A DNA stretch of 64,000 nt from Argyresthia goedartella (taxonomy: Eukaryota; Arthropoda; Insecta; Lepidoptera; Argyresthiidae): the NCBI GenBank assembly GCA_949825045.1, contig OX463808.1, positions 30,069,674 to 30,133,673 on the forward strand, in the 5' to 3' direction. Below are positions 44,701-56,700 of this stretch, one piece after another. The stretch's first letter is position 1; each line of letters begins with the position of its first letter. The notes below the pieces were generated by a model. The model worked only from the letters and a program-made list of their open reading frames with translations. It had not been told where the DNA came from and did not search any database. Both the position numbers and the translations under genes were made by a program.

Positions 44701-45968
44701 AATGGGTTCGCTGACATGTCCGAATTTTATTAAATTTCATCTCAATTTAATAATTAATTACTTCTTTAACAATGGTACATGTACATACATACATATACAT
44801 GGATCTAATTGTATATTTTTTGTCAACTGCACTATTCTTTTCTGACTATTTTTTATTGTATTAATTAAGTTACCTATAAATTTAAGTATTTTCAATTTCA
44901 ATTTTGACTTTTACAAACGATTTAAATATTATTATTATTATTTAAAAAAATATATGTCACTCAATTTTAATTTAGGTACAGTAAAATATTATTATGTTAA
45001 TAATTTGCATGCCCAGCGATGGCTTAATGTGTGAAACTGTTAAATATTTTAACAACCATTTAGAGCAAGTAAATTAATCTTTGAATCTTTACATATTGGG
45101 TAATGCCTTCATGAAATAGTGTAAATGTAAATGTAATGTAATTTGCGTTCAATAAATCCGTCTACTGATTACATTCCATACAGATTAAACGAGCCGCCAT
45201 TATGGTATTAAATATGTATATCTCATAAAGCACAATCCATCAGTTGAGTAGTTGAGAACTGATAAACACATACTTTACGCAATTACACACACTCGCATTC
45301 ATCCTTGTTAGGCTTTTGGATCACTTCACTTAGTATAGGCAGCATCTATGGTATAGTGTATTACCATCCCTTAATGGACAGCCATCCATCTAAGTCGTGA
45401 GCACTTCCATACTTCCTTTGCCAGAAGGAATGTCGGCTTACGTCATTAAATGCAAAGCCATATTCCATGTTAGCAGTGATATTTCTTGTCGCTATGATAA
45501 AATTTAGGTAGAGAACCGTACTTCACTTGGTGTATCCACACATGCTGATCCACATTTGAACATCTACTTAATTTATAATTGACAATAATAGAGTAGCTTC
45601 AAATATCGTATTAATCGAATTAGCCACAGACTATGCTAACAACAGAAATATTGATAAGACCACTGGCTGGAATAATCGTAAATGCCTCGACCGGTTCTGA
45701 ATTTAAAAAAAGCAACAGACCGCGATGCATTCCGTTTCAAGAAACGATACAGCAAATGACCTCGAGCGGTTTAGACAAAGATCACTTAAAGCAATTAGAG
45801 TCCACATTGACTTATTTACACGCCCGCATTCGTCGGCTGTATAGGAACGTGAGACTAGAGGCCGACATTCTCATATGCGACGCCCCCTTGGTCAAGCGGG
45901 CGACGGGAAAGGGCGTCTCAGGGGCGAAGAATGACAGGTGGTGGGGGGAGGGAGCGTAGAGTAGAGAC
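44701..45968. other. Unassigned sequence
   Basis: AT-rich, possibly LINE 3' UTR up to about 45090. A 108-codon plus-strand frame (45633-45959) begins MLTTEILIRPLAGIIVNAST. It has no recognised family and ends at the hAT-like MITE. Confidence 0.3.
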
Positions 45969-46380
45969 CAGACCTTCATAACGTTATATTGTTTTATGTA
46001 ACGTTATAATCAATTCGTTTCGTTATTGTAGCGCTATTATACCGTTATGATAATAAAACTGTAGAAGAAACATAACGAAATCAAAATAACTTTATGAATA
46101 AAGTTGTTGCCCTGTTGCCGTACGCTATGCCTGCTGTGTGTTGTGTACCTACACTACTCACGCGCGCAATGCGTAAAAAAGATGGGAATATAACGAAGGA
46201 GTGTGGGTGTGAAAGAGATACCTTATAACTTTATCATAACGTTATTTTGTGCATTGTGCTAGTGAATATAGCGGTTTAAAACTAAGATAATAACGTTATT
46301 GCCGTATATTAGAAAATATAATGTTATAAGACGCTGTGATGCATAACGTTATGAGGATAATAACGTTATATGAACGTCTG
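45969..46380. mobile_element. hAT-like MITE, 412 bp
   Basis: Ends CAGACCTTCATAACGTTAT and, reversed, CAGACGTTCATATAACGTTA. Flanks are GTAGAGAC (45961-45968) and TTAGAGAC (46381-46388), an 8-bp duplication with one mismatch. CAG ends plus 8-bp duplication are typical of hAT elements. The interior carries at least six copies of the palindrome-bearing ATAACGTTAT motif. Confidence 0.8.
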
Positions 46381-46388
46381 TTAGAGAC

Positions 46389-47005
46389 CTTATCCTTGCT
46401 CTCCCGCCTGCGCGAGTAGGACCACTGTCGCGAGAATGTCGGCATCTAGCTATTGACGGACCACCCCAAACGCATTAATTATTTACAACGACAATTTGAC
46501 GCGACGCGATAACTTTATCCTTACTGAATTGAGTGGCACTTAAATAAATAAAGAGCAGTCTCTCCGATATATCGAGCAGCTTAAATTATTGGTATTTATG
46601 TCGCAGACAGGAATAAAATTTGCTCTTTTTTTTAGCGTTGGGTGCCCGCTACCATTTCCTCTGCCCAAAAAAGGTTCGCGATCGGTTCCCGTCTGCGATT
46701 CGGCTCAGTCATCGATCAACTGCGGACGCGGGAACATCCTCTAACTACTGCTTAATGTACTTATTCCACTTGATCGATCACTAGTCGAGATACGAATCCA
46801 ATAAGCCCTGCCTAATTGATCGCTTACCGTATTGAAACTGGCAAAAACGCCAGGGTTTCTTACGAAGGAACAAATTTCGTAAAATTAATGTTCTATGCTT
46901 TCGTCTATTGATGATCTATCGCAATTTGGACCATAGTCTTAGAGCTTATGCTACATTTTGAAATAAATTGTAGACCCTTTTCTAGTTGTGACCATATCTT
47001 ATAAT
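46389..47005. other. Unassigned sequence
   Basis: No supported feature. Confidence 0.3.
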
Positions 47006-47641
47006 AAAACCGGTCAAGTCCGAGTAAAACGACCGTCTTTTGTGCGAGTAGGTATACCTTTTTAATTTTTAATAATAAAATATTAAATTCTAGGTAGGAC
47101 TACATTCAAGGTCTTACATGGAAACAATGAAAAAGAGTCTGTGTATCTAGTATGTAGGTATTGAACTATGTATTCAGGTAAACGAAACTCTTTGCTCTTT
47201 CAAACTGGAAGTGGATAGAAATTTAGTATTTACGAAATAAAATAAAATATGATAAAAACTAAAAAAATGAATAAGCAATCATTAATCGTATAATGACAAA
47301 AAACCACACACAAAACTCAATACCCGCAATAAAACATATTTTCTGATAAGATCGGGATAGCCCAGTTCACTTCACCAATAAACAAATAAAACAAAATGGC
47401 CAAAAAAATGGCCATCCAAATAATCTCTTGTATGCGTATTACTTTTAATTATTAAAAACCGGTATGTTTAATTATTTGTTGTTATAGCGGCAATAGAAAT
47501 ACACCTTCTGTGAAAAATTCAGCTCTCTACATATTTCGGTTGATCCGTTAGAGCCCGGTGATAGACGGACGGACAGACAGACGGCGGAGGCTTAGTGATA
47601 GGGTCCCGTTTGACACCCTTTCGGGTACGGAACCCTAAAAA
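47006..47641 (+). mobile_element. Family L repeat, copy 3
   Basis: AAACCGGTCAAGTCCGAGTA at the left; ACGGACGGACAGACAGACGG, ATAGGGTCCCGTTTGACACC and GGTACGGAACCCTAAAAA at the right. A different subfamily from 41142: the interior differs and is closer to 59626. Confidence 0.78.
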
Positions 47642-48214
47642 TCACACTGTAGGTAGATCACTGGGGAGACAAATCTATGCAAAATAACTCATACATGATA
47701 AATGGAGCAAGCCCCTCACGTGATCACGATCATTGTTCACCATGCAGCAATCGATAACCCCTGAGCAGTCCGCAAGACAAATCGTCCTCAACGGGCCCAG
47801 ATGACCTCCTCAATGGCGCATTACCGGTACTTCTTGGGAGCAATCTTGCTTGCATCTACCGGCATAACGCTATAACAGACGGTGATTTATGCAGGTGCAT
47901 GCCGCAATCACGGGTCCATTGTGTTGCGGCGGAAGGGTTAAAGCGGCGAGATGTGCTCGACCGCAGCGGTTACGCTGCGTTTGCTACGGTTTTTGAAGGG
48001 TTAGATTTGCTATGTAGACACATCGGTATATTTTCAATTACCAAGTTATCTAAAAATCAGTGAAGAATTTCGTTTGTATTATTTTAATAATACAAACGAA
48101 ATTCTTCACTGATTTTAAGTACCAAACGTCCAGCCAGATTGACTGAACATACCCTCGTTCGTCGTATTTTGTTTAGAGCCCGGGTGGTCTCAAAAATCTG
48201 ATGTAAACATGTAT
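47642..48214. other. Unassigned sequence with a perfect hairpin
   Basis: Apart from the hairpin at 48053-48116, no supported feature. Confidence 0.3.
48053..48116. repeat. Perfect inverted repeat, 31-bp arms, 2-bp loop
   Basis: Left arm begins AAAATCAGTGAAGAATTTCG and the right arm ends CGAAATTCTTCACTGATTTT, centred on GTATTATT-TT-AATAATAC. There is no mismatch in 31 pairs. It pairs as RNA in either orientation. Confidence 0.95.
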
Positions 48215-48765
48215 GAAAATGAACATTTTATTTATTTTATTAATTATAAACATACATGCTTGTGACATCACAGTTAAAACCAAATCGACACAAGCGGACA
48301 ATAAATATAAGGGCAAAGAAGCAACAGCTTACAGGATATAAAATGAATCTTATCTATAACACAGGCAATAAGTGGCGACCCTTGAGAATCCCGAAACGAA
48401 CAAAGAACATTGGGACAGGTACACCTCGGTTCTCTCTGATATATCATTAAAGAGAGCGAGAGCCCTCATCACAGGTGCCTCCCGCAGCTTCCCCGTCCTC
48501 GCCAGCGGGATGCAGAACAGCTTGTGGCTCCTCGCACGGAGGTAGTTGTTCGGTACATACAGTCCCAGCCTCGCCAACACCAGAGGGTTTTCGAGCATTC
48601 CACGGAAAACCTTAATACGTAGGTAGATAGTGCGAGGCCCCTCCTCACCCCCAGCACATTGTTACCAACCCTCCTCACCCCCAGCACATTGTTACCAACT
48701 ACGCCCAACACGAGCAGGGTTGAATACATAAGCGGGAAGAAAAGATTATTAGTATCTGTGTAGAT
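48215..48765 (-). mobile_element. LINE 3' fragment, family 4
   Basis: Minus-strand frame 48598-48350 reads NPLVLARLGLYVPNNYLRAR, KLFCIPLARTGKLREAPVMR, ALALFNDISERTEV, the C-terminal pattern of many insect non-LTR elements (arginine/proline-rich, then a leucine-rich end). The AT-rich 3' end is near 48215. A 30-bp tandem duplication lies at 48640-48699. Confidence 0.7.
48640..48699. repeat. 30-bp tandem duplication, two exact copies
   Basis: CCTCCTCACCCCCAGCACAT plus TGTTACCAAC, repeated once without change inside the LINE coding fragment. Ten codons are inserted without breaking the frame. Confidence 0.9.
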
Positions 48766-51568
48766 ATTTAAACAGTACGCCAAATTCTGGGAGATCTACG
48801 AAATATTATGGCACCAGTACTCATATTATCAGATAGAAACTAAAAACGTAGTTGCAATTCGTCGTGTTAATATTAATTGGATTTAGAGACTCAACGTTAT
48901 TTTTAAATTCTATATGAAATCCCCAATCTCCGAGCCAACGACAAAAGATCGCTCGTACGTTATCTCGCGAGTAATAATAATTAGATTTAAGGGTTAAGAG
49001 ATTAATGGGCTCTAGACTCTGGTAGAGCACTAAAAGGCAGTCATTCGGGTCCCAGGCCATTTCTCAAATCTAGACGTGATTAAATATGAGATTAATTATC
49101 AGATAAATCTGGGTCACCCTTCGTCTAGTCTAGCCTAAGGCTTTGTTTATTTAGTACTATAATGGTGTCACTGCGAAACTGCTCTCTATACATTTTTTTC
49201 AAACCAATCCAGAAGAGATTATTCTCGGATTTACCTCCATCACAGTTATCCGACTCCATAGTCTAAATATCCTGTCATAAAAGTAAGCTTTATTGAACGC
49301 AGTTCAGTTTTTTATTATTTTTAGTGAAACAATCCAGTTTCGTACCTGGAACTTTTCAGTTTATGGCAGTTGCGCTGAAGAGTTTTGCAAACTGTCGCAT
49401 GGACCAACTTCGGGCAGATGAAATAGCTTTTCTATAGTAGACCAAGGAAACGAGACATTCGAAAACCGGTGACGATTTAGAAAATAGTTGAGATGGGCCG
49501 AAAAGTTGAAATCATAACAATAACTGATGGAAGTTGACAATATTTTTGTTACCACCTTTAAAGGTTTCGGCACACCACAAGCAGGAGAGGAGTGGGTCGG
49601 TAGTCAAATACACAGCATGCCACACCAAATTCTAATTCGGGCCCGCACTGTTGTTTAAATTTGGCCGCTATTTGACAACATTGACAACCGCCCCGCACCA
49701 CCGCCCCGATCCTATCCCGCCTGCGGTGTGTCGGAGCCGCGTACAGTACGTACGACACGGTCACAGTTTCTGTGAACTGAATTCGTTATCACGACGCTCT
49801 AATGTTATTTCTTTGCAGCGAGGTGCACACATAACCGCTATATGTGATAACATGTTCTTCACAATAACCTTTACATGATGCACATTATCGCAGCACTAAA
49901 GCGCAGGCATGCACTTTACGCGGCGATGTAGGCACGCGAGGCGCGCGGCAATGCCGGCCACAATCCGTGGCATTCCGCCGGTGGCCGCCGTACGGAGGCA
50001 TTCCCGGACGCCGAGTTTTCCCGGACCGAGGTCGCATGCCAATTTTGTGGCGACAGTGAGCGATTTATGAATACAACATTCTCTCGGCGATTTAGTTTTG
50101 GTGCTCGTTTGCTTTCTTCTCATGTGTCCAGCCGTCTGCATATATACCTATACACACTGCTATATTCAATGTGTGGGGTCACAGCCAATTATGGGTAACA
50201 CACCAGAATCCAATCTAGTACAACTGGAAAGCATAGAATTTAGTTAACAAAACTATATATATTTTGTACAATATATGAGTACTTATAGGTAAGCTATATT
50301 TATATGGTAGCACTTTTATCAACAATCTTTCTCATATCCTTCGATCTTTCAACAATATTGATACTCCATGTTATCAAATGACAAAAAGCACAAAAGAGGA
50401 ACCCCATCTTCGAAGATCATTTATCTAACCGAAGCATTAAACTTCCATCGCGTTATCTCCCAGTATTCTATTGAAAACCGCCGAGACCACGTATTGTAAT
50501 TAAACTAGATAGCAAGTGGGTTACTATCGATAGGATCGACATGAAACGCGCCTCACTATCGCTAGTGATGTGCTGGTTATCGATAGAACATGGCGATAGT
50601 GCGTAGCTTCGGACCACCCGCTGAGGAGATTGCGTCGACGCATCTGAGACTAAGGTGTGTGCCGTAACACGGATCGTAAAAAAACTGTGTTGTGTGGCAA
50701 TTAACATATTAAATTATCAACAGGTTGTAAATTAAATTCTTTGATTTTGAATGACCGGTAGACGGTGAAAGCTTATGATGACGACAGAACAAGTTAACCT
50801 TGCAGATTTTCGTGAATTATGTAAAGATTGTGGCATCATTCTACGGACCAAATTTCGTTCATAGTGATCCAAATCCTGAGCCCAATCACTCGATCAATTC
50901 TCAACACCTGTGTAACTAAAGAAACGTTTTACTTATAAGCCACGATACGCATCGTCCAACGCCAATCTCTACCTTGCCTACCTAATTATCGGCTCTAAAG
51001 TGGCCGATTCAATTACGCAGTTACCACTGGATTATACACCCCACCATACTTCTGGTGGAAATAATCTATCGAAAGTATCGGGAAAACTGGTCCGCTGACA
51101 GCGATCGGGATAAGTGAAAAATAGCACTTACGCATTATGTTTCAAGCACCCAGGGCTAGATGGCGTATGGAAACATATCTTGTTGCCTCCGTAGTTGTGA
51201 CTGAAATCAAATAACAGCCGACCTGGCCACTTAGGTACAACATACGAGTATCATCTAGCTTACTAACGATAACGTAGCATTTTCTTAAAATCTAGGCAAG
51301 GATATAGAGTTCGGTAGCCTTAGAGTTTGAATAAAAGACCATATTCTTTAGATTTCTCTAAACTGGAGCAGCGTGGGTTCGTTTCGCTGTACCTCTATAA
51401 CTCAGCTATAAAACAACAGACAGACACAACAAAAGCAAAGCGATCTATCCGCAATTTAAGAGTCCTATTCCGGGCATCAATTTCGATCCCGAGTGAATCC
51501 CCAAAGCGTTTGTACGGCATCTTAATTGTGGCAAATTGGTATAGAATCTTTGCCATTAGATACATTTG
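48766..51568. other. Mostly single-copy-like sequence
   Basis: No recognised mobile element. 49895-50060 is CG-rich (GGCACGCGAGGCGCGCGGCA, CGCCGGTGGCCGCCGTACGG). TTATTTCTTTGCAG at 49806-49819 is a good acceptor, but no donor-bounded exon follows. Confidence 0.3.
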
Positions 51569-51814
51569 GCGACCGGTTTAGCCTATCGGTTAGTGACCCT
51601 GCCTACGAAGCTGACTATCTTGGGTTCGAATCCCGGTCAAGGCAAATATTTGTGTGATGAGCATGAATATTTGTTTCTTAGAGATGATTTTTATGTATTT
51701 ACATATGTATGTATCTCTATTAAATATATCCTCGTCTAGTACCCATAATACACGCCTTATTGAGCTTATTATGGGCCTAGTTCGATTTGTCCTCTAATAT
51801 TTATTATTATTATA
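51569..51814 (+). mobile_element. tRNA-derived SINE, same family as 14234
   Basis: GACCGGTTTAGCCTATCGGT, TTGGGTTCGAATCCCGGTCA, then AAGGCAAATATTTGTGTGAT and TTTGTCCTCTAATATTTATT. Both boxes are intact. It is the reference for the missing inverted duplication. Confidence 0.85.
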
Positions 51815-52515
51815 GCTGGTTAACATAAAGAGTAATTGTATTAGCAGGAATAGTATGACCACCTGATGAGGGTTGTTAGTAATATTGAATGAAACTACGC
51901 ATTTTATAATTATTTGGACAGAATTGTAAGGTCCGTTGTAAAATATGTAAATCAAAACTTTTCAATTCTGTTCATTAATTTATGCTAACGCTAGCGCGAG
52001 ATACCATTGTTTTGAGCAAAATTTTGCACAATAAGTTTCCGCTATAGTAAGTTCTAATGTAATTTCTAATGTTGTTTATTTTAGTTACTCGATCAATAGT
52101 GTTCCGCGCATAATTTACAAATCGTTAAGCATAATTAAAATGCATGTTTAGCATATTCATTAATCATTTGTCATCATCATTAATTCATTAAAAAATCAGC
52201 GCCCGGCCGTAGGTGTATGGAGGAGTGAAAAATCAGCGCCCGGCCGTAGGTGTATGGAGGAGTGAAAAATTTTGTTGCTTTGATGAAAATGGTTTCTTAG
52301 TAAAAGTTGTCCCTAACAGACACTTAAAAATATGACTATACCTTTCTGTTACAACCTGTATAATCGAAACTCTTAGTAGAACTTAGTTTATCCTGCTTTA
52401 AATAACAGTATATTGTAACTCCCGACAAAAAATGAGGAGTTTTATAAGTTTGTCTATCTAACTGTCTGTCTGTGTGTCTGTCTGTAGCGCCAACGGGTGG
52501 ACAGATTTTTATGCC
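51815..52515. other. Unassigned sequence with a 37-bp tandem duplication
   Basis: AAAAATCAGCGCCCGGCCGT AGGTGTATGGAGGAGTG occurs twice without change at 52191-52227 and 52228-52264. Otherwise nothing recognised. Confidence 0.6.
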
Positions 52516-53033
52516 TTTTTAGGGTTCCGTACCTTACAAAGGAAAATGGAACCATTATAGGATCACTCGTGTGTCTGTCCTAGGTGTGTCATAGTAATAT
52601 ATAACGACCGAATGCTGAACCGATGAAGTTGAAATTTGGTACACTTATGTATTTATGTGACGCAGGCACGAACGAGTGAGGTAAGCAAATACATTTTGAA
52701 TTTAGGGGCACAATTGGAGAGCAAACCAGAAATAAAAAATAAAAATCTACTGTCTCTTGTGTGTGATTTGTCCAATGAAAGGAGGCTTGTTGCGAGGATT
52801 TCAAATATGTAAAAGAAATCTGATCCTAAAATTATGAACAAAATACGCGATATATAAATTTGTTAACCTTGGGGGGGCAAATCAGTATATTTTTTTAAAG
52901 CTTTAGATACATTATATTTTCTAAAATAAATTGACTAGTTACAGTTACTATATGATAAAAGGGCTTGTTGCGAGGATCTAATTTTTTTTCATAAACCCCT
53001 TTTTATCTCAGAAACTATTAATTCTTATATAAA

Positions 53034-53738
53034 TAAAAGTGGCCAAGTGCGAGTCGGACTTGCCCATGAAGGGTTCTGTTGTAGCAAGTAATTATGTGAC
53101 TGAATGTTTGTGTTGTAACTTTTTTCATAGTGTTTGTATGAATGACAAAGTTATATTTGTGGTTTTTATAAATGTTTTATATCCTAAAAACAGCTTATTT
53201 TATGTTGTTCAAACCGATTTTCGTTGAAAGTGTGTTTTGAGATACACAGCCTATATTTTAGTTACTCTCTCTTACTTTAAAAGTTAGAGGGGAGGGGCAT
53301 ATTTTTCCACTTTGGAAGGGTCTGTCACCTTAACGATTTACTTTGAGGAATGTTGTATTACTCTTAAGCGAATTTGTAATTCTTAGAGTAATAAAGATTT
53401 TTAAAAACAAAAAAAAAATGTATAATGGTTTCAGAAACCTCAATGTCATTTTTAAAGACCTAACTATAGACACTCCCCACCTCCCACACATATAGGTTTG
53501 ATGAAAAAAAAAAGTTGGTTTCAGTTCCATGTATGGAGCCCCCTTTAATTATTTTTATTTCCAATTTTTATTTAAAAATCGTAAAGCAGTTCACAGAATA
53601 ACATCTACATACCAAATTTCAACTGTGTAGTCCTAATAGTATGTGCATAAAGTTGCTGTGACATACGGACGGACTGACGGACAGACAGACTTGACGAAAC
53701 TATAAGGTTACTTGTTTCTCTACGGAACCCTAAAAACG
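53034..53738 (+). mobile_element. Family L repeat, copy 5, nested in copy 4
   Basis: AAAAGTGGCCAAGTGCGAGT to TCTACGGAACCCTAAAAACG. Same subfamily as 41142-41713 (shared ACTTTAAAAGTTAGAG and CGATTTACTTTGAGGAA), with an AT-rich insert near 53352-53420. Confidence 0.78.
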
Positions 53739-53912
53739 TAATATAGGTATTTACTTAAACATTACAGAAAAAAATTGCAGAAATGTTTTTTAAAACGTCT
53801 TTCAATAACACATACAAGCTTATAAATGCATCTGGTTACATAGATGAACTATGAAGGTCTGGTATCATACACACAGGAAAATTAAAGACAACTAATCCCC
53901 ATGCAAGATACA

Positions 53913-54001
53913 GATACAGTGGTCCAATTTAGAGAAGAAGCAACAAATGACTTTGGCTAAGTATATGTAAATATTTACAGTAATAAATAAATTTGATTTT
54001 G
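53913..54001 (+). mobile_element. LINE 3' terminus, very short copy
   Basis: CAGTGGTCCAATTTAGAGAA, GGCTAAGTATATGTAAATAT and TTACAGTAATAAATAAATTT GATTTTGAT match only the last 90 bp of the 19-kb LINE family, an extreme 5' truncation. Confidence 0.75.
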
Positions 54002-54057
54002 ATACTTTGTGGTATGGAACCCTTCGTGCGTGAGTCCAACTCGTACTTGACCGTTTA

Positions 54058-56389
54058 TTTTTAAGTTGGTAGTAGACTTTACTGCGATGGTCCTGAAATG
54101 CAGACATACGAAATCATTTTTGCCCAGGCTGCACGGGAACGCATAGTCGCTTCGCTTGCTCGGTCAAAAATAATGAAGGTTTCCAGTTTAGACTGGAATA
54201 TTTTTTCTTAAATTGTTGCGCAGCTTTGTCCCATTCTCAGCGGGAGTGTTGCGTTTAGACACTGCTCTGTCGCACGCCCAAAGTGGACCGTTAAACACTC
54301 GTTAATTGACCAACTCATTAGCAGCGGAGGCTGCTACGGAACGCAAGCTTTTCTTCGACGCCAGCCGACATGTTCCGAGTCGTGCGAACTGCGTTTAGTT
54401 TCCGCTCTCGCAAGTTCAATACCACCATTAGTGTTCGCAGGTGCCACAGACTAGAACAGACCATTAGGATAGTTAACTTAATCTGTACGGAGGTTAATAT
54501 GCACACGAGTTTAGAACGCAACGCGTGCCGAACTAATACCAAAGCATTCGCAGTAATTAAACGCACTCGACAGCGACAGAGCAATAACGCACCGGAATCT
54601 ACATAATCCTACTAATATAATTTGCTAAGCTGATACTAATAATAGCGAATACTAATAATGCTGGGAGTGTCGAAACTTCGTCATTGTAAAGGGGAATGTT
54701 ATCGGGCGCCGAAAAGGAAAATGTGACACGCATTCTGCGCACTTTCGCCTTCTAACTTCTGAAAGTGAATTAAACGCGTGAAAATAGGAAAGTTCGTCGC
54801 GATTTTGATGAATTGCCGGTAATGTGAGTTCGCAAGTGTCAACGAGTGGCTGACAGGCCTCGTTAAAAGTTGTGCCGGTTCGGCTTACTTGTTCCAGGAC
54901 AAAGTAACGAGATGTTTAAAAATTCCACCCTTTTTATATTGTGTTGGGGAAGAAAGTGTTTAACAAAGCCACACGGGTCCATTTTCAGCTCCGCGCCGCA
55001 ATGTTTTTATACTTCAGGCGAGAATTTTCGCCGCCTCCTTTGTAGCTTTAAAATGAGAGTTAATACAGCGACGCACACTCGTATAGTTTTCTCCCGAAAT
55101 GGGAATTTTCTCGGCAAAGTTAACCGCGCGCTGCTCACTTGTTCAGCCTCTCGATATTTTAGAACGTATTTTTGGTAACTCGCGCGTAATCGTCCGGAAA
55201 CGAAGTGATTTAGTTCCGAGAAAGTTTTAATTATTCTAGAAGAAAGTCGTCTCCTCACGAGCGCGACTTAGTGTGAGCCTTTATAATGATATCTCGGCTG
55301 ATGCATATGAAAACTTCTTTGTGATTTATGCAAATCGAATTTCCTTTATCTCGTCGCCGTGTTATCTGTCCTTTAATTTGGTCCGCCAAAATAAATATGT
55401 ATGTGGCTAGTAAAATTAGCATTTTATCTCTTAGGCAATTTAATATTCATGTATACGAAGCCAGCGCATGTCGGGAGTTGCATATTGTATTAATTATAAT
55501 CTGTTGTACTCGTACTCGTGTTTATAAAACAAAGTTTCGTTCGGTTCCGTAGTCTATGGCGCTGCCGAACTCTAATTCCTACACAGTTCCCGTTCCGGTA
55601 ACTATTCATTTTGCAGAACATAATGTACTTTGATTAACTTGTTAAATTTATTTAGACACCTTAATAATTGGTCTCGCGGTACCATGGTACGCATTCCTCT
55701 GTTTTATTACAAGAAGGATATGAGCTTCTTGTATATCGTCAGCAAACATTTAAATCTTGCATCGCACTCTCTACACTTAGTAACGCTCTACGTCTAACTA
55801 AGATAAGTACCTACTTCACAGCATGTCCAAACTTAGCTTTGAGATCCGGGCTGCACACAATTAATCACTATGTATTACTAACAAGGGCTTGGCAATCACG
55901 CTATGCATTATAACTCGGTGTGAAACCGTTTGTTTACTCATACATCTTTCCGACGAGCCGACATCTTCCAGAACTTAATTTCCGAGAAATTCACTCCATT
56001 CCGAGAATTTCATCTCAATCTTCACGATTCTTCGTTTTCATGACTATGGTTCCGTTCGTCTATGTGAACTTAGAATATTTTTATACCAAAGAAATATGAT
56101 TATGAACGATTATAAGAACTTTTGGTAAATCCCCTGAGACGTAGATTTCAGAGAGAATCTTTTTCTCAGTTTGTCAGGATCCCGAGAAACCCTCGCCACG
56201 ATGCGACCACTACATATTAAACTCGTGAAACCCTTTCGGAGAAGCCCGGAACCACTCAATGAATTGGGGAGCGCTTTTGTCTTGTAATTTGCATTGATAG
56301 ACAAATACATTTAATATTAATAGCTTATTATGTATTCTATGAATTACCGAGCATCCTGCGATCGTTATTACATGGGATCATTCTCAAAA
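54058..56389. other. Single-copy-like sequence
   Basis: No recognised element or exon. Open frames occur on both strands at 54318-54606 and 54870-55258, which argues for chance rather than coding. Confidence 0.35.
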
Positions 56390-56700
56390 CTAATATTTTG
56401 TCAACTCCCGTTTGGCTATCGACATTTGATAGCCGAATTGTTTTGTACAGTTGAAGCGTAAAAGCATTTGATTGAGTATAATCTTTTCAAACATTTTACT
56501 TAGAGCTGGAAGTACAGATATTGGTCTGAAATTTGAAGGATCACCCTTGTCTCCCGACCTTAACAAAGTTATCAGTTTGAATATATATGCTAAGAGTGGG
56601 CTATAACTAGAATGACTGAACCAATGACATTGACTGATATACCCCACAGGTCTTCATTATTTTTTAAGTTAAGTAATCTAAACGCTCCAAATGCTAAATC
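56390..56700 (-). mobile_element. LINE fragment with the start of the reverse transcriptase domain
   Basis: Minus strand reads ITLLRSGDKGDPSNFRPISV, LPALSKMFEKIILNQMLLRF, the K-G-D-P-x-x-x-x-x-x-R-P-I-S motif that opens the reverse transcriptase domain of non-LTR elements. Upstream (to 56660) EDLWGISVNVIGSV is a weak continuation. Both ends are truncated. Confidence 0.75.

Larger units (their letters stand above)
52516..54057 (-). mobile_element. Family L repeat, copy 4, host of nested insertions
   Basis: Left edge TTTTTAGGGTTCCGTACCTT, right edge GAGTCCAACTCGTACTTGAC CGTTTATTT, the reverse of the family head. Between them lie a plus-strand family L copy (53034-53738) and a LINE 3' end (53913-54001). 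The remaining pieces (for example CTTTCAATAACACATACAAG near 53801) align with copy 1 at 3059. Confidence 0.7.

Noticed and set aside
45633..45959. 108-codon frame as a host gene
   Set aside because: No recognised domain and no splice sites. It ends at the hAT-like MITE. Kept only as unassigned.
54318..54606. Opposed open frames suggesting an exon
   Set aside because: Both strands are open over the same bases and neither product has a recognisable feature.
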